A stretch of 64,000 nucleotides of DNA from CAWCWK01 sp963842125 (lineage in GTDB: Bacteria; Pseudomonadota; Alphaproteobacteria; Rhizobiales; CAWCWK01): contig CAWJFE010000005.1 of assembly GCA_963842125.1 (NCBI GenBank), positions 1,612,001 through 1,676,000 of the forward strand. Direction: 5' to 3'. This document shows, piece after piece, positions 53,786-61,352 of this stretch. The position numbers and the translations under genes were made by a program. Every line of letters begins with the position of its first letter. Within the stretch, counting starts at the first letter, position 1. The notes under the pieces are model-generated. The model was not told the DNA's origin and made no database searches. It saw nothing but the letters and a program-made list of their open reading frames with translations.

Positions 53786-54778
53786 ATGCATGTCTTGATC
53801 ATCGGAGCTGCCGGAATGATCGGCGCCAAGCTCGCTCGCCGGTTGGCCGACGAGGCCACCGTCGCCGGCAAGGCGATCGAGCGTATGACGCTCGTCGACG
53901 TCGTCGCCCCCACGACCCCGACGCCGGGTGCGATCGATATCCGAGCGGACGCTGTCGATCTGACCGACGAGGGCGCGGCCGAGAAGCTGATTGCCGATCG
54001 GCCCGACGTCATCTTCCACCTCGCCGCCATCGTATCCGGCGAAGCCGAAGCCGATTTCGACAAGGGCTACCGTATCAACCTCGACGGCACGCGCGACCTC
54101 TTCGACGCCATCCGGATGGCGCATGACGCTGACGGCTACTGCCCGCGCGTCGTCTTCGCCTCATCGATCGCCGTATTCGGCGCGCCCTTCCCCGACACGA
54201 TCCCCGACGCCTTCAACCTGACACCGCTCACCTCCTACGGGACCCAAAAGGCCATATCGGAACTGCTGCTGGCCGACTACACGCGGCGCGGGTTCATGGA
54301 TGGCATCGGCATCCGTCTCCCCACCATCACCATCCGCCCCGGCAAGCCGAACCTCGCCGCGTCGAGCTTCTTCTCCAACATCCTGCGCGAGCCGATCAAC
54401 GGGCAGGAGGCGGTGCTGCCGGTTCCGGAGAGCGTTCGCCACTGGTTCGCCAGCCCGCGCAGCGCCGTCGCGTTCTTCGTACACGCCGCAGGGCTCGATG
54501 GGGAGGCCGTCGGCCCGCATCGCAATCTCGACATGCCCGGCCTTTCGGCGACGGTGGGCGAGGAGATAGCAGCGCTGGAGCGTGTCATCGGACCCGAAGC
54601 CACGGCGCTCATCCGGCGCGAGCCGAACGAGACGATCATGAACATCGTGAAGAACTGGGCGCCCGGCTTCGTTGCGACCCGAGCACGCGAACTCGGTTTC
54701 ACCGCAGAGACCACGTTCGACGAGATCATCCGCGTCTATCTCGAAGACGAGATGGGCGACACGGCGGGGTCGGCCTGA
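53786..54778 (+). CDS. denD: D-erythronate dehydrogenase
   Basis: 330 residues, an extended SDR-fold NAD(P)-dependent dehydrogenase: VLIIGAAGMIGAKLARRL binds the nucleotide, HLAAIVSGEAE follows, and the catalytic Tyr-x3-Lys is in TSYGTQKAISE. GGAGG sits just before the ATG. Together with otnK and otnC directly downstream it matches the DenD branch of the four-carbon acid sugar pathway, which oxidises D-erythronate to the 2-oxo acid. Its stop overlaps the otnK start (TGATG). Confidence 0.92.
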   Translation: MHVLIIGAAGMIGAKLARRLADEATVAGKAIERMTLVDVVAPTTPTPGAIDIRADAVDLTDEGAAEKLIADRPDVIFHLAAIVSGEAEADFDKGYRINLDGTRDLFDAIRMAHDADGYCPRVVFASSIAVFGAPFPDTIPDAFNLTPLTSYGTQKAISELLLADYTRRGFMDGIGIRLPTITIRPGKPNLAASSFFSNILREPINGQEAVLPVPESVRHWFASPRSAVAFFVHAAGLDGEAVGPHRNLDMPGLSATVGEEIAALERVIGPEATALIRREPNETIMNIVKNWAPGFVATRARELGFTAETTFDEIIRVYLEDEMGDTAGSA

Positions 54779-56037
54779 TGCGGCTTGGTTGTATCGGAGA
54801 CGACTTCACGGGTTCGTCCGACCTCGCCAACACGCTGGCCAACCGGGCCGAGCGCGGCCTACGGACGGTCCAGTATTCCGGCGTCCCGTCCGAGCCTGCC
54901 GCGCCCGATGTAGAGGCCGGTATCGTCGCGCTGAAGTCGCGTACCATTCCAGTCGCCGACGCCGTCTCGCAGTCGCTCGCCGCCCTCGAATGGTTGCGGG
55001 CGCAGGGCTGCCAACAGATCTTCTTCAAGTACTGCTCGACATTCGACTCGACACCAGAGGGCAATATCGGTCCCGTCATCGATGCGCTGATGGAGGTGCT
55101 GGCCACCGATCGGACGATCGTCTGCCCGGCCTTTCCGGCGACGGGGCGAAGCCTCTATCAGGGCCATCTCTTCGTGGGCGACCGGCTGCTCAGCGAAAGC
55201 GGCATGGAGAACCACCCGCTGACCCCGATGACCGATCCCGACATCCGTCGCTGGCTTGCACCGCAGACGAAGTCGAAGGTCGGACATGTGCCGGCACAGA
55301 CCGTCGTCGCGGGGGCGGAAGCGCTTCGGGCCGGTATCGGGGGCGAAGTGGCGGCGGGTCGGCCCATCATCGTCGTCGATGCGATCAGGGACGAGGATCT
55401 CCTCATTATCGGCGAGGCGGTGCGCGGCATGCCGCTCATCACCGGCGGCTCCGGCATCGCGCTCGGACTGCCGGCCAACTTTCGCGATGCGTCCGACGAT
55501 GCGGCCGCGTCTGACGACTGGACAGGCGATGACGGCCCGGCCGTCCTCCTCTCCGGCTCCTGCTCGAACATGACGCGGGCGCAGGTCGCCGCCCATAAGG
55601 CCTCGGGCGCTGCACGGGAGATCGATCCCGATGCGATCATGGCGGGCACGCTCGATGTCGATGCGCTTGCCGGCTGGGCGTTGGCACAGTCCGGTCCCGC
55701 GCTTCTCTATTCCTCCGCAGAGCCCGATGTCGTTCGCGTGGCGCAGGCGAAGCACGGCAGCGCGCTTGCGGGTGCGATCGAGGAGACGTTCGCCGCGCTC
55801 GCCAGATCACTCGTCGCCAACGGCGTGCGACGCCTCGTGGTGGCGGGCGGCGAGACGTCCGGTGCCGTGGTCGAAGGCCTGTCGCTGACGACGCTCGAGA
55901 TCGGCCCCGAGATCGCGGCCGGCGTGCCGGCGCTGAAGGCGACCGGTCAACCGCTCTGGCTTACCTTGAAGTCCGGTAATTTCGGCGCAGAGACCTTCTT
56001 CGCCGACGCGATCCGCGTGCTCGGCGGCGAGGCGTGA
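54778..56037 (+). CDS. otnK: 3-oxo-tetronate kinase
   Basis: 419 residues, DUF1537 family. The N-terminal substrate domain has GCIGDDFTGSSDLANTLA and FFKYCSTFDSTPEGNIG; the C-terminal nucleotide domain has VLLSGSCSNMTRAQVAAHK and VVAGGETSGAVVEGL. OtnK phosphorylates 3-oxo-tetronate to the 4-phosphate. The ATG shares a base with the denD stop, and the gene ends in a GTGA overlap with otnC, so the three are coupled. Confidence 0.94.
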   Translation: MRLGCIGDDFTGSSDLANTLANRAERGLRTVQYSGVPSEPAAPDVEAGIVALKSRTIPVADAVSQSLAALEWLRAQGCQQIFFKYCSTFDSTPEGNIGPVIDALMEVLATDRTIVCPAFPATGRSLYQGHLFVGDRLLSESGMENHPLTPMTDPDIRRWLAPQTKSKVGHVPAQTVVAGAEALRAGIGGEVAAGRPIIVVDAIRDEDLLIIGEAVRGMPLITGGSGIALGLPANFRDASDDAAASDDWTGDDGPAVLLSGSCSNMTRAQVAAHKASGAAREIDPDAIMAGTLDVDALAGWALAQSGPALLYSSAEPDVVRVAQAKHGSALAGAIEETFAALARSLVANGVRRLVVAGGETSGAVVEGLSLTTLEIGPEIAAGVPALKATGQPLWLTLKSGNFGAETFFADAIRVLGGEA

Positions 56038-56681
56038 GCGCCGAGGTCCGGCTGCGCGACGAAATGTGCGAGCTCTCGCGCTCCCTCTTCGAGCGCGGCC
56101 TCACCCACGGCGCGACCGGCAACGTCTCGGCCCGCACCGACGATGGCGGTCTGCTTGTCTCCCCGACAGGCGCCTCGTTCGGGCGGCTGGACCCGGCACG
56201 GCTCAGCCGGTTCGACGCGCAGGGACAACTCATCGGGGGCGACAAGCCGACCAAGGAGATGCCGCTTCATCAGGCCTTCTACGAAACACGCCGGGCGGCC
56301 GGAGCCGTCGTGCACCTCCACTCGACGCATTCGGTCGCCTGGTCGACGCTGCCCGATGTCGATCCCGACGACCTCCTGCCCCCGTTGACGGCCTACGCCG
56401 TCATGCGGCTCGGCAAGGTGATGCTGCTGCCGTTCTTCGTACCGGGGGACGCCGCCATGGGCGATGCGATCCGGGGGCTGGCCGGCCGTCGTAGCGCCGT
56501 TGTGCTGGCCCATCACGGCCCCGTCGTTGCGGGACGGGACATCGAGGCGACGGTCGCGGCTATCGAAGAATTGGAGGAGACGTCGAAGCTCGCCCTGCTC
56601 ACCCGCGGCCTCTCGCCCCGCGTTCTCTCTCCCGATCAGATTCAGCGGGTCGTCACCACGTTCGATGTGGATTGGGATTAG
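56034..56681 (+). CDS. otnC: 3-oxo-tetronate 4-phosphate decarboxylase
   Basis: 215 residues starting at a GTG. A class II aldolase fold: GATGNVSAR, LVSPTGASFG, the catalytic acid region KPTKEMPLH (E75) and the zinc ligands H94 and H96 of VVHLHSTHSVA, with a third histidine in LAHHGPVVAG. OtnC converts 3-oxo-tetronate 4-phosphate to dihydroxyacetone phosphate and CO2. The isomerase OtnI that usually completes the pathway is not adjacent. The stop overlaps that of the convergent flavoprotein gene. Confidence 0.93.
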   Translation: MSAEVRLRDEMCELSRSLFERGLTHGATGNVSARTDDGGLLVSPTGASFGRLDPARLSRFDAQGQLIGGDKPTKEMPLHQAFYETRRAAGAVVHLHSTHSVAWSTLPDVDPDDLLPPLTAYAVMRLGKVMLLPFFVPGDAAMGDAIRGLAGRRSAVVLAHHGPVVAGRDIEATVAAIEELEETSKLALLTRGLSPRVLSPDQIQRVVTTFDVDWD

Positions 56682-57871
56682 CCGCGCTCGCCGATGGCCT
56701 GCCCCGCGGCATATCCGCTCGCCCAGGCCCACTGGAAATTGTAGCCGCCTAGCCAACCCGTAACGTCGACCGCTTCGCCGATGGCGTAGAGCCCGGGAAC
56801 GCGGGCGGCCTCCATCGTTCGCGAAGAGAGCTCGGCCGTCGAGATGCCGCCGACCGTCACCTCCGCCTTCGCGAATCCTTCGGTCCCGTTCGGGTGAAAG
56901 GTCCAGTCGTGCAACGCGGTTTCGCTCGCGCGCAAGGCCGCATCCTTGATGCCGCCCAGCGGACCGGCGTAGCCAAGCCGTTGGACGAGCGCATCGGCGA
57001 GCCGTGCCGGCAGGTGCGCGCTGAGGGCCTGCGTCATCGTCGTGTTCGGCCGTTCGGCCTTGGCATCCAGAAGATGGTTGGCCGGCAGGTCGGGCAGAAA
57101 GTCGACGCCGATCGCTTCGCCATGTCGCCAATAGCTCGACGCTTGGAGGATGGCCGGACCGGACAGCCCCTTGTGCGTAAGCAGCATCGCCTCGCGAAAC
57201 GCGGTCCGACCGACCCGCACGACAGCCTCCGCCGCCACACCCGAAAGTTCGCGGAAGAGCGCCTCCGTGCCCGGCAGCGTGAAGGGCACGAGCGCGGGGC
57301 GAGGTTCCACGATCTTGCAGCCGAACTGGCGCGCGAGTTCGTAAGCCAAACCCGTTGCGCCCATCTTCGGGATCGACGGCCCACCCGTCGCGATCACGAG
57401 GGCCGGGGCGCGATACGTCTTCCCGCCTGCCTGGACGGTGAACGTCGCGTCGGCGTGATCGACGGCATCGATAGCGGACTGAAGCTTTACCTCCACGCCG
57501 CCGGCTTCGCACTCGTCGAGCAGCATCTTCACGATCGCCTTGGCCGACCCGTCGCAAAAGAGCTGGCCGAGCGTCTTGTGGTGCCAGGCGATGCCGTGGC
57601 GCTCGACGAGATCGACGAAGTCCTGCGCCGTGTAGCGCTTGAGGGCGGATTTCGCGAAATGGGGGTTTCGGCTGAGGAAGCGGGAGGCGTCGGCGCCGGT
57701 ATTGGTGAAATTGCACCGCCCGCCCCCGGAGATGAGGATCTTCTTGCCCGGTCGATCCGCATGGTCGAGGACGACCACCCGGCGGCCCATCTGACCGGCG
57801 GTGAAGGCGCAGAAGAGCCCCGCTCCGCCAGCACCGAGGACGATGGCGTCGAACTCAGACGGCCGCGTCAC
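56678..57871 (-). CDS. BaiN/HI0933-type FAD-dependent oxidoreductase
   Basis: 397 residues. The FAD-binding start VLGAGGAGLFCAFTAGQMGR, KILISGGGRCNFTN (diagnostic for the family), LVIATGGPSIPKMGATG and the C-terminal GLYAIGEAVDVTGWLGGYNFQWAWASG are visible. The family is commonly annotated as NAD(P)/FAD-dependent oxidoreductase or aminoacetone-oxidase-like; no reaction can be assigned here. Its start region overlaps the end of the upstream MFS gene by 17 bp. Confidence 0.9.
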   Translation of the reverse strand: MTRPSEFDAIVLGAGGAGLFCAFTAGQMGRRVVVLDHADRPGKKILISGGGRCNFTNTGADASRFLSRNPHFAKSALKRYTAQDFVDLVERHGIAWHHKTLGQLFCDGSAKAIVKMLLDECEAGGVEVKLQSAIDAVDHADATFTVQAGGKTYRAPALVIATGGPSIPKMGATGLAYELARQFGCKIVEPRPALVPFTLPGTEALFRELSGVAAEAVVRVGRTAFREAMLLTHKGLSGPAILQASSYWRHGEAIGVDFLPDLPANHLLDAKAERPNTTMTQALSAHLPARLADALVQRLGYAGPLGGIKDAALRASETALHDWTFHPNGTEGFAKAEVTVGGISTAELSSRTMEAARVPGLYAIGEAVDVTGWLGGYNFQWAWASGYAAGQAIGERG

Positions 57872-59105
57872 GCGGCGCTCCTTCGAGGCGCCAGGGCGGC
57901 GCGCGTTCGGTGACGAGCATCGCGACGAGGCTGGCTAGACCGAACAGTGCGAAACCCCCGACCAGCGGCGTGATTCCCCCCGAATAGAGACGCCCCACCA
58001 GCGTCCCCAGTGGAAGCGACATCAGCGTCGTGACGGCCCCGGTGATCGCGGCGCCAAGGCCGGCGATCGGCCCTAGTGGCCCCATCGCCAACGCGTTGAG
58101 ATTGCCGAAGAGGAGACCGATGCATCCGAACGCCAAGAGTTGCCAAGCGACGAAGAGCGCGAAGCTCGGCACGCCGTCCGTCGCCAGCACGACGGCCAGG
58201 AAGGCGAGCGATGCGCCAGTCAGGACCATCAGGGCATAACCCGTCAGCACCCGCATGCCGAGTCGCATGACGAGCCGCGCGTTCACGATCGACGCCGCGC
58301 CGATCGCCAGCGCGACGATGCCGAAGTAGAGCGGGAAGAGCGTACCGACCTCATAGGTGGTCTGGTAGATCTGCTGCACCGAGCTGAGATAGCCGAGGAA
58401 GCCTCCAAATATGAAACCGGCGGCAATCGTGTAACCCACCGTGACGCGTTCGCCGATGACATGGCGGAAACCGTCCGCCAGCGTCCGAACGGTTACGGGT
58501 TTGCGTGCCCCGGGCGGTAGCGTTTCCGGTTGACGCAGCGCGAACCAGACCGATCCCGTCGCCGCCAGCATCAGCAGGACGCCGAACGTCGCCCGCCAGC
58601 CCGAGAGCGCGACCACCCCCTGCCCGATGGCCGGAGCGATGGCCGGCACGAGAATGAAGACGGCCATCACGATGGACATGATCCGTGCCATCGCGCGTCC
58701 CTCATAGCCATCGCGCACGATCGCGACGGTGACGATGCGCGGCGCGGCGGCCCCGAGCCCCTGCAGCACCCGGCCCACCAGCATCACCCAGAACTCCTCG
58801 GCGAACATCGAGAACAGGCATCCGACGATGAAGACGACATAGCCGACATAGATGACCGGCTTACGCCCGAACCTGTCCGATAGCGGCCCGGCGATGAGTT
58901 GCCCGGCCCCGAAGCCGATGAAGAGCGATGTGACGATGAACTGCGCGTCGTTCGCATCCGCCAGGCCGAGATCGCGGCCGATCTCGTCGAGCGCCGGCAG
59001 CATGATATCTGTCGAGAGCGCTACGATCGAAACCATAGACGCCATCAAGCCGACGAACTCGGGTACGCCGAGCGGCTTGGCTGGCGGGCGTTGGGGAGAG
59101 GACAT
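57855..59105 (-). CDS. Bcr/CflA-type MFS multidrug transporter
   Basis: 416 residues with twelve membrane helices. The N-terminus has VALSTDIMLPALDEIGRDL, helix 2-3 loop GPLSDRFGRKPVIY (MFS motif A) and helix 4 GRVLQGLGAAAPRI, which is typical of the Bcr/CflA drug:proton antiporters. It exports drugs or metabolites such as bicyclomycin-like compounds or cysteine, but substrate is unknown. It overlaps the BaiN-like gene by 17 bp, so the two are in one transcript. Confidence 0.9.
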   Translation of the reverse strand: MSSPQRPPAKPLGVPEFVGLMASMVSIVALSTDIMLPALDEIGRDLGLADANDAQFIVTSLFIGFGAGQLIAGPLSDRFGRKPVIYVGYVVFIVGCLFSMFAEEFWVMLVGRVLQGLGAAAPRIVTVAIVRDGYEGRAMARIMSIVMAVFILVPAIAPAIGQGVVALSGWRATFGVLLMLAATGSVWFALRQPETLPPGARKPVTVRTLADGFRHVIGERVTVGYTIAAGFIFGGFLGYLSSVQQIYQTTYEVGTLFPLYFGIVALAIGAASIVNARLVMRLGMRVLTGYALMVLTGASLAFLAVVLATDGVPSFALFVAWQLLAFGCIGLLFGNLNALAMGPLGPIAGLGAAITGAVTTLMSLPLGTLVGRLYSGGITPLVGGFALFGLASLVAMLVTERAPPWRLEGAPRDAAV

Positions 59106-59484
59106 TCTCTCCGGTAGGGGTAAATGCGGGGTCGGCGCAAGAGGCCGACAAGGTCGCGGACAGCAGAGGACCCGGGCGACTTCCTATCGAACCTGTGGAG
59201 ACTTTCGTCTAAAGGCCATCGCGTCCTTCGCGATCTCCGTCCCGCAACGCTCGGGCACCGATCCGGGGATCCCACCTGACGAACGCTGCTCTTCGAGATC
59301 CGATGAACCTCTACAGGGCATGCCGTTCCGCAAAAAAGGCGGTTCAAGGTGCTGCCCGTTCGCCCCGGATGACATCTGCGTGTGAAGCCGCAAACCAGCC
59401 CGTACTCTTCTCGATCGACTTCGGTGGCACTTGGCGCGCGAATGCCTATCTGACAGCGAGTGAATCCAACGACAGGTCTTTTCG
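59106..59484. other. Intergenic region, no supported feature
   Basis: About 380 bp between the divergent MFS and DUF533 genes. Short frames on both strands do not resemble proteins. I see no hairpin with a T-run, no tRNA and no repeat. It must contain both promoters. Confidence 0.6.
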
Positions 59485-60297
59485 ATGCTCGATACCAAGC
59501 GCCTTCTCGATCAGTTCCTCGGCACCGGCAGCAGTGGCGGCGGGCTCGCTCCTCGTAGCGGGCGCGAGAATGATTTGGCCGGGCTCCTGCAAGGCGCGCT
59601 CGGTGGGCGCGGGCTGGAGGGCATGATGCGCGGCGGGCTTGGCGGTGCACTAGGTGGCGCCGGCGGAGGCGGTCTCGGTGGTGCGCTGGGCGGTGGGCTC
59701 GGCAAAGGCGCCATCGCGGCTGGGCTTGCCGGTCTCCTCCTGAAGGGCGGGCGCAAACCGAAGAAGATGGTCGGATCGGCCGTCAAGATGGGCGGTCTGG
59801 CACTCGTGGCCGGCCTCGCCTACCGCGCCTATCAGGACTACCAGCAGTCGCAGGCCGGTGCGCCGAGGGCGGCCGCCCCAGCGTCGGCGGCGATCGCGCC
59901 GCCCTCCGACCCCGCCTTCCTGCCGCAGACCGCGCCGGCCGAGCAGGACCGCGCCCGCGTCATCCTGCGCGCCATGATCGCAGCGGCCAAGGCCGACGGC
60001 CATGTCGATGCCGAAGAGCAGACCAAACTCTTCGACGCGGTCGACATGCTCGATCTCGATAGCGACGACAAGGCATTCATGATGGACGAGCTGCGCGCGC
60101 CACTGGATGTCGCGGCGGTCGTGCGCGATGTGGAGGGCGTCGAGGCGGCGTCGGAAGTCTACCTCGCCTCGCGCATCGTCATCGCCGAGCCGGATGCCGC
60201 TGAGGTGGCCTATCTGCGCGATCTCGCCGGTCGCCTTGCTCTGCCGCAGGCTCTGGTCGCGCAGCTCGATGCACAGGTGGATGCGATGGAAGCCTAG
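59485..60297 (+). CDS. DUF533 (YebE-like) protein with Gly-rich N-terminus
   Basis: 270 residues. Residues about 32-75 are a Gly/Leu/Ala-rich low-complexity stretch (repeats such as GGLGGALGG), followed by a hydrophobic segment (about 76-115). The C-terminal half (about 150-268) is a helical TerB-like domain: RVILRAMIAAAKADGHVDAEE, with acidic residues in the positions that bind metal in TerB, then VYLASRIVIAEPD. DUF533 proteins are inner-membrane-associated and of unknown function. It converges on the glycosyltransferase with overlapping stops. Confidence 0.88.
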   Translation: MLDTKRLLDQFLGTGSSGGGLAPRSGRENDLAGLLQGALGGRGLEGMMRGGLGGALGGAGGGGLGGALGGGLGKGAIAAGLAGLLLKGGRKPKKMVGSAVKMGGLALVAGLAYRAYQDYQQSQAGAPRAAAPASAAIAPPSDPAFLPQTAPAEQDRARVILRAMIAAAKADGHVDAEEQTKLFDAVDMLDLDSDDKAFMMDELRAPLDVAAVVRDVEGVEAASEVYLASRIVIAEPDAAEVAYLRDLAGRLALPQALVAQLDAQVDAMEA

Positions 60298-61262
60298 CCC
60301 AGCCGGCCGAGAAGCCCATCTCGGACCCCACGGGCGATGTGGCGCGTTCGTACCCATCGCCGGTCGCCGAAGAGCGGGTAGAAGGCCGTATAGGCGAGGC
60401 TGCGGGTCAGGAAATAAAGCCGCCAGGCCTTCGGTAGCGAGGATCGCCGCGCAAGTACCAACGCATTGCGCACCCAGTAGTAGTTCCGCACCGGTCCGTG
60501 CTTCGGTGCGGTGATCGGGCCGATCCGAACCCGTCCCTCCCCGATCCTATGATCGATTACGACGTCGGCGACTTGGTAGCTTACATATCCAAGAGCCTGC
60601 GCGCGAAGGCCCCATTCGACGTCGACGAGGTCGATGAAGAGCGGCGCCTCCATTCCGCCGACGGCGTCCCACGCGTTCAATGCGATAAGCGCGCCGGACG
60701 CGATGACGAAGTCGGCTGGAGCGACTTCGAACTCGGCGAGGGGCGTGAATGCGCCCCTACCGATCCGCCAGCCGCGCGCCTGCCACGCGCCCGAATAGCG
60801 CTCGCTCGTCGCGTCGAAGTACACGGGTCCGACGGCACCGACTTTCGCGCCACTGGCTTCGACGGCATTTCTCGCCCGGCAGAGCGCGGTGACCGCGCCC
60901 GGCGGCAGGACCGTATCTTGATCGAGGAGCAGGACGGCCGTCGCACGCTGCCCGCGCGCGGCACCGACCCCGATATTCTGGGCGGCGGCCAAACCGACAT
61001 TGTCCGCCAACGGCACGATGTCGAGGGCGGCATCGCGTCCGCCGAAGGTGCGCGAGGCCAGAGCCGTGACCGCCGCGGCTTCCATCGATCCGTTCTCGAC
61101 GAGAACGAGACCGATCTGCTGAGTGGAGAGTGCGACGAACACCGCCTCGAGCCGGGCGATGTCCGGCTCGAAGGTTACGAGAACGGCGACGGTCGTCGCT
61201 GGATCGAATAGCGACGCAGGGCCAGCGTCCCGACCGTCGGGCTCGGCGTCTGTCGACCTCAC
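60294..61262 (-). CDS. Glycosyltransferase family 2 protein (rhamnosyltransferase-like)
   Basis: 322 residues starting at a GTG. The GT-A fold appears as VAVLVTFEPDIARLEAVF, ADNVGLAAAQNIGVGAA and the DXD motif in VLLLDQDTVLPPGAV; FIDLVDVEWGLRAQALGY carries the acceptor-side acidic residues and YYWVRNALVLARR is typical of rhamnosyltransferases (RfbN/WbbL-like). It transfers a sugar to a cell-surface glycan. No other glycan genes are in the window, so the product is unknown. Confidence 0.87.
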   Translation of the reverse strand: MRSTDAEPDGRDAGPASLFDPATTVAVLVTFEPDIARLEAVFVALSTQQIGLVLVENGSMEAAAVTALASRTFGGRDAALDIVPLADNVGLAAAQNIGVGAARGQRATAVLLLDQDTVLPPGAVTALCRARNAVEASGAKVGAVGPVYFDATSERYSGAWQARGWRIGRGAFTPLAEFEVAPADFVIASGALIALNAWDAVGGMEAPLFIDLVDVEWGLRAQALGYVSYQVADVVIDHRIGEGRVRIGPITAPKHGPVRNYYWVRNALVLARRSSLPKAWRLYFLTRSLAYTAFYPLFGDRRWVRTRHIARGVRDGLLGRLG

Positions 61263-61352
61263 GGGCGGGCTTCCTTGTACAAACCTGGCGAAGGCGATCT
61301 GTCTAGTCGGACATACCCGTCAGCACAAAGACTTCGCCAGTCGTCAGCTGCC

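Noticed and set aside
55947..57716. Minus-strand frame of 589 codons covering otnC and the BaiN-like gene.
   Set aside because: The conserved reading of the flavoprotein lies in another frame of the same strand; this one is Arg-rich shadow sequence.
61284..61340. Inverted repeat CTGGCGAAG...CTTCGCCAG beyond the putA stop.
   Set aside because: The arms are separated by nearly 40 nt and not followed by a T-run, so it is a poor terminator candidate.
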